The notes under the pieces are model-generated. The model did no database searches and was not told the DNA's origin. It saw only the letters and a list, made by a program, of their open reading frames with translations. 20,911 nt of DNA from Chloroflexota bacterium (GTDB lineage: Bacteria; Chloroflexota; Anaerolineae; Anaerolineales; DRMV01): NCBI GenBank assembly GCA_013153135.1, contig JAADFA010000002.1, positions 1 through 20,911 of the forward strand, given 5' to 3'. Numbering within the stretch: position 1 is the first letter of the stretch; each line of letters begins with the position of its first letter. Made by a program: the position numbers and the translations under genes. This document shows, piece after piece, positions 1-7,343 of the stretch.

Positions 1-98
1 ACCATAACATCTGGGGCGCGGTCTCCATATCTGGGAATCCCATTTGGACAATCAACGTTTGGGAAAATCGCCAACACCCGTTGAACTTGATTTTGTTT

Positions 99-127
99 TT
101 GACAAAAGCCTGACCTTCGGGTAAAAT
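99..127 (+). promoter_or_regulatory. sigma70-type promoter of the liv operon
   Basis: TTGACA at 99-104 and TAAAAT at 122-127 are separated by exactly 17 bases, a near-perfect housekeeping promoter. Transcription would start near 134, leaving a leader of about 74 bases before the livG ATG at 208. It is the best promoter seen in the window and the natural driver of the six-gene transport operon. The rest of 1-207 shows no convincing coding sequence; it holds a short palindrome (TGGGAATCCCA) near position 32. Confidence 0.75.
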
Positions 128-207
128 CTTGGACACCCTGATATCGTCTTGGCACGTTTCCCGAACGGCGTATCCGCGTCCTGACTCCCGCATTTAAGGA
201 GCCCTCC

Positions 208-1038
208 ATGCCGTTACAACCCCGTGGGTTTCGTCATGCCCTGAACCGCAGTACCCTGCGACCCGGGGAACGTCAGCTGGAAGTCCAGAATTTACATCTC
301 GCGTTTGGTAAGGTCGCTGCGTTGGCTGGGGTTTCGTTTACCGTCTATCAAAGCGAAATCCTAGCTATTATTGGCCCCAACGGTGCGGGCAAGACCAGCC
401 TGCTCAACAGCATCAGCGGTTTGTATAAACCTCAACGGGGAAGCATTCGCTTTTATAACGACGGTGAAACCTACGAGTTAACTCGGCTCAAACCTCACCA
501 GATCGCAAAGTTGGGCGTGGCCCGTTCGTTCCAGAATATCGAGCTCTTTCGCCATATGACCGTGCTCGGCAACCTCATGGCTGGCGCGCACGTGCATATG
601 AAAACGGGCTTGCTCCCTAGCCTCTTCTATTGGGGGCCCGCAGAACGTGAACAGATCCACTTCCGGGAGTTTGTTGAGGATATCATTGACTTGCTCGAAA
701 TCGAGGCTATTCGTTACAAGCAGGTCGGTACCCTATCCTATGGCTTGCAAAAGCGGGTGGAATTAGGTCGAGCCCTCGCGATGAAGCCGGCCATTTTGCT
801 ACTGGATGAGCCCATGGCCGGTATGAACACCGAAGAGAAAGAGGACATGGCCCGTTTCATCCTCGACGTAAACGAGGAGCACGGCGTGACCATTGTGCTC
901 ATTGAGCACGATATGGGCGTGGTTATGGATATTAGCGACCGCATCGTCGTGCTCAGCTTCGGGCGCAAAATTGCCGAGGGCACACCTGAAGAGATCCGCG
1001 ATAATCCCGAAGTGCGGCGGGCTTACCTGGGCGAATAG
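208..1038 (+). CDS. livG: LivG-type ABC transporter ATP-binding protein
   Basis: One of the two cytoplasmic ATPases that power a branched-chain-amino-acid-type (HAAT) ABC importer; its partner is LivF at 6418. The 276-residue protein has Walker A GPNGAGKT at 56-63, Q-loop glutamine 109, an ABC signature written LSYGLQ at 176-181 (the usual LivG variant of LSGGQ), Walker B ILLLDEP at 196-202 and the switch histidine in IEHDM at 232-236. The first 22 or so residues precede the ABC fold and look like a basic extension. AAGGAG at 196-201 supports the ATG at 208. It is the first gene after the promoter at 99-127 and is followed 70 bases later by an acyl-CoA synthetase. The family is certain; the substrate is not shown by the sequence. 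Confidence 0.95.
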   Translation: MPLQPRGFRHALNRSTLRPGERQLEVQNLHLAFGKVAALAGVSFTVYQSEILAIIGPNGAGKTSLLNSISGLYKPQRGSIRFYNDGETYELTRLKPHQIAKLGVARSFQNIELFRHMTVLGNLMAGAHVHMKTGLLPSLFYWGPAEREQIHFREFVEDIIDLLEIEAIRYKQVGTLSYGLQKRVELGRALAMKPAILLLDEPMAGMNTEEKEDMARFILDVNEEHGVTIVLIEHDMGVVMDISDRIVVLSFGRKIAEGTPEEIRDNPEVRRAYLGE

Positions 1039-1108
1039 GCTACCTTACATAACCTCACAACCCGTGACCTGCGTGCCAATCCTAATCTCCCTTTTTGCCG
1101 GAGGTACC

Positions 1109-3034
1109 ATGGCCTCCCCATCCTCAAAACCGCAAACGCTGCCCCAGTATCTGCGGTATCACTACTTGGCCCACCCTGACCGGGTGGCCATGCGTGAACG
1201 AATCTACGGCATCTGGTCCCCGATTACGTGGCGCGAACTGTATGAATACGTCAAGCACTTTGCCTTGGGTTTGCATAAGCTCGGTCTACGCCCTCAAGAT
1301 ACCGTGGCCATCATCGGCGATAACCGTCCCGAGTGGGTGATCGCGGAGCTGGCCGCGCAGTCGATGGGCTCCAAATCCGTCGGCATCTACCAGGATTCCA
1401 TCGTCGCCGAAGTCCAGGACATCGTCACCCGTTCCGATGCTACCTTCATCGTGGCCGAGGACCAGGAGCAGGTCGACAAGATCATTGAAATGTGGCCCCA
1501 GATCCAGGGCCAGGTGCGCAAAGTCATCTACTACGACCCCAAAGGCCTGCGCAATTACACCGAGCCGTATTTGATGTACTTCCCCGAGGTTCTGGAGATC
1601 GGCCGTCACTTTGACGAGACCAATCCGGGTTTCTATGAAGAACGGGTTGCCGAAGGCCGCGCGAATGACTTGGCCATCCTCTCTACTACGTCGGGCACGA
1701 CTTCGCGGCCCAAATTGGCCATGTTGACCCACCGCAACCTGCTCAGCATGGCCAAGAACCTTATGGCCGTCGACCCCTTGGAGCCTGATGACGAATACGT
1801 CTCTTTCTTGCCCCTTGCCTGGATTGGCGAGCAGATGATGACCGTCGCGAGCGGGCTTTATGTGGGGTTCAAGGTCAACTTCCCCGAAGCGCCGAACACC
1901 GTGCAGCACGACATCCGCGAGATCGGCCCGCAAGTGATGTTTAGCCCCCCGCGTATTTGGGAGAGCCTGGTCAGCCAGGTGCAAGTCAAGATCGAAGATA
2001 CAACCCGCCTTAAGCGCTGGTTCTACAACTGGGCCATGCCTATTGGCTATGAGATGGCCGATACTCGCTTCCGGAAAGAGGAGCCCTCCTTGTGGTTGCG
2101 AATCAAGTACTTCTTCGCCCGTTGGTTGGTCTTTGAGCCCATCAAGGACCAGCTGGGCCTGCGCCATCTCAAGCGCGCTTACACAGGTGGCGCAGCTTTG
2201 GGCCCAGACGTGTTCCGCTTTTTCCACGCGTTGGGCGTCAACCTGAAGCAAATCTACGGACAGACTGAGATCAGCGGCATCGCGGTGGTCCATCGAGATG
2301 GCGATATCAAATTCCAGACCGTAGGCCTGCCCATCCCTGAGACCGAGATCCGCATTGACGAAGAAACGGGCGAGATCCTAATGCGCTCGCCCGCGGTCAT
2401 GGTGGGATACTACGGCAACCCCGAAGCCACGCGCGAGGCCCTGGACGAAGAGGGCTGGCTGCATTCAGGCGACGCGGGCTACCTGGATGAAGACGGCCAC
2501 CTTATCGTCATCGACCGCGCCAAAGACGTTATGACCCTCGCAGATGGAACCAAGTTCAGCCCCCAGTTTATCGAAAACAAGCTCAAGTTCAGCCCCTACA
2601 TCCGCGAGGCGGTGGTCTTTGGCGGCGAAGACCGGCCGTTTGTGACCGCGCTTATCAATATTGACTTCGCGAACGTGGGCAAGTGGGCTGAGAATCGGCT
2701 CATTCCGTATACTACCTACACGGACCTTTCGCAAAAACCCGAGGTGTACGAACTCATTAAAGCCCATGTGCTCCGCGCAAACGAGGATTTGCCTCCAGCC
2801 GCGCGCATTCGCCGCTTCTTGCTGCTGCACAAGGAGCTGGACGCGGACGACGCGGAGCTCACCCGCACCCGCAAGGTGCGGCGGCGCCTGGTCGCGCAGC
2901 GTTACGCGGACCTGATCGCGGCCATGTACCAGGGCGAGCCTACGGTCGAAGTGCAAACTACCATTACGTATCAGGACGGCTCCACGGCTACCATTCGCAC
3001 AAATCTGCGCATCGAAGACGTGAGCACGGAGTGA
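1109..3034 (+). CDS. AMP-forming long-chain acyl-CoA synthetase (FadD/FAA1-like)
   Basis: Adenylate-forming ligase expected to activate a carboxylic acid with ATP and CoA. It has 641 residues when started at ATG 1109, which follows GGAGG at 1100-1104; an upstream in-frame extension from 893 overlaps livG and is discarded. The ATP/phosphate loop reads TTSGTTSRPKL at 193-203, where most relatives have TSGTTGxPKG, so two glycines are replaced. Other motifs are intact: YGQTE at 383-387, HSGD at 452-455, the hinge region around DRAKD at 469-473 and a C-terminal TRTRKVRRR at 585-593 whose K589 sits where the adenylation lysine is expected. It lies between livG and livH, only 3 bases from livH, so it is cotranscribed with the importer. 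This suggests that a fatty, branched or aromatic acid is imported or produced and then thioesterified. Chain-length specificity cannot be read from the sequence. Confidence 0.9.
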   Translation: MASPSSKPQTLPQYLRYHYLAHPDRVAMRERIYGIWSPITWRELYEYVKHFALGLHKLGLRPQDTVAIIGDNRPEWVIAELAAQSMGSKSVGIYQDSIVAEVQDIVTRSDATFIVAEDQEQVDKIIEMWPQIQGQVRKVIYYDPKGLRNYTEPYLMYFPEVLEIGRHFDETNPGFYEERVAEGRANDLAILSTTSGTTSRPKLAMLTHRNLLSMAKNLMAVDPLEPDDEYVSFLPLAWIGEQMMTVASGLYVGFKVNFPEAPNTVQHDIREIGPQVMFSPPRIWESLVSQVQVKIEDTTRLKRWFYNWAMPIGYEMADTRFRKEEPSLWLRIKYFFARWLVFEPIKDQLGLRHLKRAYTGGAALGPDVFRFFHALGVNLKQIYGQTEISGIAVVHRDGDIKFQTVGLPIPETEIRIDEETGEILMRSPAVMVGYYGNPEATREALDEEGWLHSGDAGYLDEDGHLIVIDRAKDVMTLADGTKFSPQFIENKLKFSPYIREAVVFGGEDRPFVTALINIDFANVGKWAENRLIPYTTYTDLSQKPEVYELIKAHVLRANEDLPPAARIRRFLLLHKELDADDAELTRTRKVRRRLVAQRYADLIAAMYQGEPTVEVQTTITYQDGSTATIRTNLRIEDVSTE

Positions 3035-3037
3035 GGC

Positions 3038-3910
3038 ATGGATACGTTCATTCAACTCACCCTCACTGGTCTGACTAACGGCGCGATCCTCGCGCTCGCT
3101 GCCTTGGGTTTCGTGCTGATTTATAAGGCTAGCGACGTGATCAACTTCGCCCAGGGCGAGTTCTTGCTCATCGGCGCGTACTTGATGTACGCAACCATTG
3201 TGCAGATTGGCCTGCCGTGGACCTTAGGCGTCTTGGTAACCATGGTAGTCGCCGTGCTGTTGGGCATCTTGATCGAGCGATTTGTGCTGCGCCCCTTGAT
3301 TGGCGAACCCATTATCTCGGTCATCATGGCCACTATTGGCTTGAGCAGCTTGTTGCAAGCTGTGGTGCGCATCATCTGGGGCAGCCAGCCCAAGGCCTTC
3401 CCGGCCTTCATCCCCAGCACGCCTGTCACCATTTTCGGCGCGACGGTGGGAGCGGACCGGTTGTGGGCCATTGGTATCGCCGCGCTCTTGATGCTCTTTT
3501 TCAGCCTGTTCTTCCGCTTCTCTAAAGAAGGCATCGCTATGCGTGCGGTCGCGGATGATCAACAGGCCGCGATGAGTATGGGCATCAGTGTCAAAAAGGT
3601 ATTCGCGTGGGCCTGGTCCATCGCCGCGGTCACCGCGGCCATCGCGGGGGCCATTGTGGCCAATATCGTGGGCGTGGGCCCACATCTGAGCCATTTCGGC
3701 CTGCGGGTCTTCCCCGTGGTCATTCTGGGGGGGCTGGATTCCATCCCTGGCGCGATTGTGGGGGGTGTAATCATCGGCCTCCTAGAGGCCTACGTCGGAG
3801 GTTATATCGGCGGTGGCTTAAACCAGGTGATCTCCTTTGTGGTGCTGGTACTCATCCTGATGATCCGACCTTATGGCCTCTTCGGCCGGGAGATTATCGA
3901 GCGGGTCTAA
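3038..3910 (+). CDS. livH: LivH-type ABC transporter permease
   Basis: First membrane subunit of the HAAT importer; it pairs with LivM in the inner membrane to form the substrate channel. The 290 residues are mostly hydrophobic, with about eight membrane segments. Family hallmarks are INFAQGEFLLIGAY near residues 35-48, GGLDSIPGAIVGG near 234-246, and the C-terminal RPYGLFGREI. The ATG at 3038 is three bases past the stop of the acyl-CoA synthetase; GGAG and GAGG around 3028-3036 can serve as its ribosome site, so the two are probably translationally coupled. Length and motif order are normal for LivH. A GC hairpin in the 3922-3940 gap separates it from livM. Confidence 0.94.
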   Translation: MDTFIQLTLTGLTNGAILALAALGFVLIYKASDVINFAQGEFLLIGAYLMYATIVQIGLPWTLGVLVTMVVAVLLGILIERFVLRPLIGEPIISVIMATIGLSSLLQAVVRIIWGSQPKAFPAFIPSTPVTIFGATVGADRLWAIGIAALLMLFFSLFFRFSKEGIAMRAVADDQQAAMSMGISVKKVFAWAWSIAAVTAAIAGAIVANIVGVGPHLSHFGLRVFPVVILGGLDSIPGAIVGGVIIGLLEAYVGGYIGGGLNQVISFVVLVLILMIRPYGLFGREIIERV

Positions 3911-3921
3911 CGCGTTCGGCC

Positions 3922-3940
3922 GCCCCCGCGGGTCGGGGGC
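3922..3940 (+). other. GC-rich stem-loop between livH and livM
   Basis: GCCCCCG (3922-3928) can pair with CGGGGGC (3934-3940) across a five-base loop. No U-tract follows, so it is more likely to affect mRNA stability or processing in the livH-livM gap than to terminate transcription. Function is not established. Confidence 0.35.
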
Positions 3941-3970
3941 CCAATCCCCTCAAGCAAGGTGGTGGCATCC

Positions 3971-5017
3971 ATGATTTCGGGGACCTTCCACACATCATAC
4001 CGTTCGGACATGGCCTTGCGGCGCACGTGGCTCGAGCGCCTGCGCCTGGGGTTGTTCATCGCATTCGTGCTCCTCTTCCCCTTTGTGGTTCGCAAGCCGT
4101 ATCCGGTGTTCCTGATGAACCAGATCGGCATTGCCACCATCGGCGCCATTGGTCTCAATATCCTGGTGGGCTACACGGGCCAGATTAGCCTGGGCCAGGG
4201 CGCGTTTATGGCTGTGGGTGCCTACACCGCGGGCATCCTGACCGCACGGCTGGGCGTGCCGTGGTGGCTCACCATTCCCATCGCAGCTTTGTTCACCGCG
4301 CTGGTTGGCGCAGTGTTCGGCATTCCGTCTTTGCGCATGAAGGGGCTCTACCTTGCCATCGCGACCCTGGCTGCGCAGGAGATCATCATCTGGGTCGTCA
4401 CCCACTGGGAAGCCGTGACCGGCGGCGTGGACGCACTGGTGGTGCCGCCACCCATGTTGTTTGGCCAGCGCGTCAATACCGACTTTCGCTTTTATTGGGT
4501 CATCTGGCCCCTGGTCGGATTGACCGCTCTGGTTACGGCCAATTTGTTCCGCACCCATTACGGCCGCGCGTTCATCGCGATTCGCGACCAAGACGTGGCG
4601 GCTGAGGTTATGGGCATTAACGTGTTCGCGTACAAGCTCCTGGCCTTTGGCATTTCATCCTTCTTCGTCGGGCTGGCCGGCGCGCTTATCGCCCACTACC
4701 GCAGCATCGTCACCTGGGAGCGTTTCACCATCGAAACCTCGGTACTGTACTTGGCCATGATCATTATCGGAGGCCTGGGATCCATTTCAGGCTCGTTGTT
4801 CGGCGCGGCCTTCATGACCCTGCTGCCCGCATTCCTCACGAACGTGGGCCGCGCGCTGCAGGGCGTTATTCCGGGCATGGATGAATTTATTCCCTATTTG
4901 CAACAGGCCTCCTTCGGCTTAGTAATTATCTTATTCCTGATTTTAGAACCCGAAGGCTTGCGAAAGATTTGGCAAGACATCAAAAATTACTTTGCTCTCT
5001 GGCCGTTCAGTTACTGA
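3971..5017 (+). CDS. livM: LivM-type ABC transporter permease
   Basis: Second membrane subunit of the HAAT importer. Hydrophobic throughout after a short charged N-terminus, with the family signatures NILVGYTGQISLGQGAFMAV, GAYTAG, the loop DQDVAAEVMGINVFAYKLLAF that contacts the ATPases, and GGLGSISGSLFGAAF towards the C-terminus, ending in LILEPEGL and a short tail. I chose ATG 3971 (348 residues) because AAGGTGG at 3956-3962 lies at a suitable distance; GTG codons at 3959 and 3962 in the same frame overlap that ribosome site, and ATG 4010 is a later alternative. Normal LivM length and composition. It follows livH by 60 bases and precedes livK by 131 bases. Confidence 0.92.
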   Translation: MISGTFHTSYRSDMALRRTWLERLRLGLFIAFVLLFPFVVRKPYPVFLMNQIGIATIGAIGLNILVGYTGQISLGQGAFMAVGAYTAGILTARLGVPWWLTIPIAALFTALVGAVFGIPSLRMKGLYLAIATLAAQEIIIWVVTHWEAVTGGVDALVVPPPMLFGQRVNTDFRFYWVIWPLVGLTALVTANLFRTHYGRAFIAIRDQDVAAEVMGINVFAYKLLAFGISSFFVGLAGALIAHYRSIVTWERFTIETSVLYLAMIIIGGLGSISGSLFGAAFMTLLPAFLTNVGRALQGVIPGMDEFIPYLQQASFGLVIILFLILEPEGLRKIWQDIKNYFALWPFSY

Positions 5018-5042
5018 GCGGCGTGGCCGGGTTTTGGATGGG

Positions 5043-5102
5043 GCTCCGAGGAGCGTGGGGGCGGTCTTGTCTGAAGCCGCCTGGGTTTCAGCTCCGTGGA
5101 GC
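5043..5102 (+). other. two similar small hairpins in the livK leader
   Basis: GCTCC-GA-GGAGC at 5043-5054 and GCTCC-GT-GGAGC at 5091-5102 are near-identical perfect inverted repeats with two-base centres, 48 bases apart, in the 131-base gap before livK. A third stem, GCCGTTCAG with CTGAGCGGC, overlaps the livM stop at about 5002-5022. Receptor genes in such operons are often expressed more than their permeases, so an RNA stabiliser or processing site is plausible, but this is inference. Confidence 0.35.
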
Positions 5103-5148
5103 AGCGACGGTGGTATCGTGATTGGCACACTTTTTGGAGGAGGTGGTT

Positions 5149-6339
5149 ATGCGTTCCAAATGGTTGCTCGTCCTGCTGGTTTTGGCCCTGGCTGGTGCCT
5201 TGGCCGCGTGTGGTGGCGGCGGTGAGCAGGCCGGGGGAGAGGCCGCGCCCATCAAGGTGGGAGCCATCTTCGACCTCACGGGCCCGACCTCGGACGTAGG
5301 CAAGCCCTATGCGGAAGGCATCAAAGGCTACGTGGAATGGCTCAATGCCAATGGTGGCGTGAACGGCCGGAAAATCGAGCTGATCGCGGCCGACTACGCA
5401 TACAAAGTTGACCAAGCCGAGCAGCTCTATTCTCAATTCGTGCAAGAGGGGGTGGTCGCGTTCCAGGGCTGGGGCACGGGCGATACTGAAGCCCTGCGCT
5501 CCCGCATCGCAGCAGACCAGATCCCCTTCATGAGTGCGTCGTATTCCGCGAACTTGGTGGATCCCAAGGTCGCACCGTACAACTTCGTGATTGGTACGAC
5601 CTACTCAGACCAAGCCATTATCGCGATCAAATGGGCGATGCAGGATTGGGAGGCCCAGGGGAACTCGGGCAAGCCTAAGGTCGCGCTGGTGCACCACGAT
5701 AGCCCCTTTGGCCAATCGCCCGTTGAGGATGCGAAGGCCTTTGCCGAGGCCAACGGCGTGGCCTTCATGAGCCTGCCCATGCCCAAGGGCGCGACGGACT
5801 ACGTCGCGGAGCTGACCAAGATTAAGGATTTCGGCGCCAACTATATCATTATCCACACCGTCTCCAGCCCCGCGGCCGTGTTCGTGAAGGACGCCAAGGC
5901 TCAAGGCATGGATGCCAAGATCATCAACCTCAACTGGTGCTCGGATGAGTTCTTCATTGAGCTGGCTGGCGACGCGGCCGAAGGCGTGTATGGCGTGCAA
6001 CCCTTCACGCCGCCGAGCGTGCCTGTTGAGGGACATAAGACGCCTACCGAATGGGCCAAGGCCAACGGCAAGAAGGTCGACGTCCACTTCATCCAGGGTT
6101 GGTACACCATGGACGTTATGACCGCGGGCATCCGCAAGGTGATCGAGCAGGGCAAGGAGGTCACCGGGCCGAACATCAAAGCCGCGTTGGAGACCCTGAC
6201 CAATTACGAAACCGGTGGTGTGACCTATCCCATCACCTTCACCCCTGAAAGCCACCGAGGCAACTTGGGTTCTCGCATCTATCAGGTGAGCGACGGCAAG
6301 TGGATCCAGATCACGGATTACATCACCGTGGAACCGTAA
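5149..6339 (+). CDS. livK: Liv-type substrate-binding lipoprotein
   Basis: Extracytoplasmic receptor that captures the substrate and delivers it to LivHM (periplasmic-binding-protein fold type I, Leu/Ile/Val-binding family). Started at ATG 5149 it has 396 residues and opens with a lipoprotein signal: MRSKWLLVLL, a hydrophobic stretch, then the lipobox LAAC with the lipidated cysteine at residue 21 and a Gly/Glu linker. The mature part begins IKVGAIFDLTGPTSDVGK, the usual opening of the family, and NANGGVNGRKIELI follows. GGAGGAGG at 5136-5143 fixes this start over a TTG at 5122 in the same frame. Membrane anchoring through a lipid is what is expected outside classical periplasm-type proteobacteria. 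The ligand cannot be deduced; the family binds amino acids, amides, urea and aromatic or short organic acids. Confidence 0.93.
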   Translation: MRSKWLLVLLVLALAGALAACGGGGEQAGGEAAPIKVGAIFDLTGPTSDVGKPYAEGIKGYVEWLNANGGVNGRKIELIAADYAYKVDQAEQLYSQFVQEGVVAFQGWGTGDTEALRSRIAADQIPFMSASYSANLVDPKVAPYNFVIGTTYSDQAIIAIKWAMQDWEAQGNSGKPKVALVHHDSPFGQSPVEDAKAFAEANGVAFMSLPMPKGATDYVAELTKIKDFGANYIIIHTVSSPAAVFVKDAKAQGMDAKIINLNWCSDEFFIELAGDAAEGVYGVQPFTPPSVPVEGHKTPTEWAKANGKKVDVHFIQGWYTMDVMTAGIRKVIEQGKEVTGPNIKAALETLTNYETGGVTYPITFTPESHRGNLGSRIYQVSDGKWIQITDYITVEP

Positions 6340-6417
6340 TGAGTTCGGCCGGGCGGGAGCATGCTTGGCCCCGCCCGGCCTCCCCTTGTTCCGCAAGGCT
6401 CGCGCGAGGAGGCCGTT

Positions 6418-7221
6418 ATGTCCGAAGCCATGCTCCAGGTAAACAACATCGAGGTCATTTACAACAAGGTCATTTTGGTGCTCAAGGGCCTATCGTTGGA
6501 AGTGCGTCGTGGGCAAATCGTCGCGCTGTTGGGTGCGAACGGCGCAGGGAAGACCACCACCCTCAAAGCCATCTCGGGCCTGCTCAAGCCAGAAGATGGC
6601 GAGGTCACCGATGGCTCCATCGTCTTTGAGGGCGTGGAAATTCACGAAAAAGAGGCCGCGGAGATCGTGCGTTTGGGCATCTTTCAGGTGATGGAAGGGC
6701 GACGGGTATTTGAGCACCTGACCGTGGAAGAGAACCTCATGGCTGGCGCGTATACGAGACCGGGGCGCGCGTTCAAAAAAGACCTGGAGGTGGTTTACCA
6801 CTACTTTCCGCGCTTGAAGGAGCTGCGGCACCAAAAGGCCGGGTACCTATCAGGTGGTGAGCAGCAAATGTTGGCCATTGGCCGTGCACTAATGGCGCGA
6901 CCGAAATTGATGCTGTTAGATGAGCCGTCGTTAGGGTTGGCACCGTTGCTCGTGCAGGAATTATTTGGTATCATTGTACGCATCAACAAGGAGCAAGGCA
7001 CCACCATTCTGTTGGTGGAACAAAATGCGAATTTGGCCTTGCAAATTGCTGACTATGCGTATATCATGGAGAATGGGCGTATCGTGCTCGATGGCACGCC
7101 CGAGGTCCTGCGGGAGAACGCGGATGTGCGCGAGTTCTACCTGGGCTTGACCGAAGTGGGACAACGCAAGTCGTACCGCGAGGTCAAGCACTACAAACGT
7201 CGCAAACGCTGGCTATCGTAG
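6418..7221 (+). CDS. livF: LivF-type ABC transporter ATP-binding protein
   Basis: Second ATPase of the HAAT importer, 267 residues from ATG 6418, which follows GAGGAGG at about 6405-6411; an in-frame upstream ATG at 6361 has no ribosome site and encodes a non-family extension. Walker A GANGAGKT 39-46, Q-loop Q90 followed by MEGRRVFEHLTVEENL, signature LSGGEQQ 144-150, Walker B LMLLDEP 164-170 and LVEQN 199-203, in which glutamine replaces the switch histidine as is normal in LivF. The C-terminus carries a strongly basic tail, KHYKRRKRW at 257-265, beyond the end of most LivF proteins. It closes the operon, with a hairpin terminator candidate at 7265-7305. Confidence 0.94.
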   Translation: MSEAMLQVNNIEVIYNKVILVLKGLSLEVRRGQIVALLGANGAGKTTTLKAISGLLKPEDGEVTDGSIVFEGVEIHEKEAAEIVRLGIFQVMEGRRVFEHLTVEENLMAGAYTRPGRAFKKDLEVVYHYFPRLKELRHQKAGYLSGGEQQMLAIGRALMARPKLMLLDEPSLGLAPLLVQELFGIIVRINKEQGTTILLVEQNANLALQIADYAYIMENGRIVLDGTPEVLRENADVREFYLGLTEVGQRKSYREVKHYKRRKRWLS

Positions 7222-7264
7222 CGAATACGAGGGCCGCCGCGCACAATCAACATATGGGGTGGGG

Positions 7265-7305
7265 GAGCCGGGACCGCGGGCCGGTGCGGTGTCGGCTCTT
7301 TCCTT
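7265..7305 (+). terminator. candidate intrinsic terminator after livF
   Basis: GAGCCG (7265-7270) pairs with CGGCTC (7293-7298), and inside it ACCGC (7273-7277) pairs with GCGGT (7286-7290), separated by a symmetric two-base internal loop and capped by an eight-base loop. TTTCCTT follows at 7299-7305. The T-run is interrupted, so termination may be partial and could act as an attenuator for the regulatory genes that start at 7344. Confidence 0.55.
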
Positions 7306-7343
7306 AGGAGGCCAGCGGGTTCTCACTGAGGAGGGGAGAGCGC

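Noticed and set aside
893..1108. Upstream in-frame extension of the acyl-CoA synthetase
   Set aside because: It would overlap livG in another frame, adds 72 residues without family similarity, and a good ribosome site directly precedes ATG 1109.
1286..2293. 335-codon open frame on the - strand opposite the acyl-CoA synthetase
   Set aside because: It lies wholly within a gene with clear catalytic motifs and shows only His/Asp/Leu-rich antisense composition.
3959..3970. GTG codons as the start of livM
   Set aside because: They lie inside the probable ribosome site AAGGTGG; ATG 3971 is better placed.
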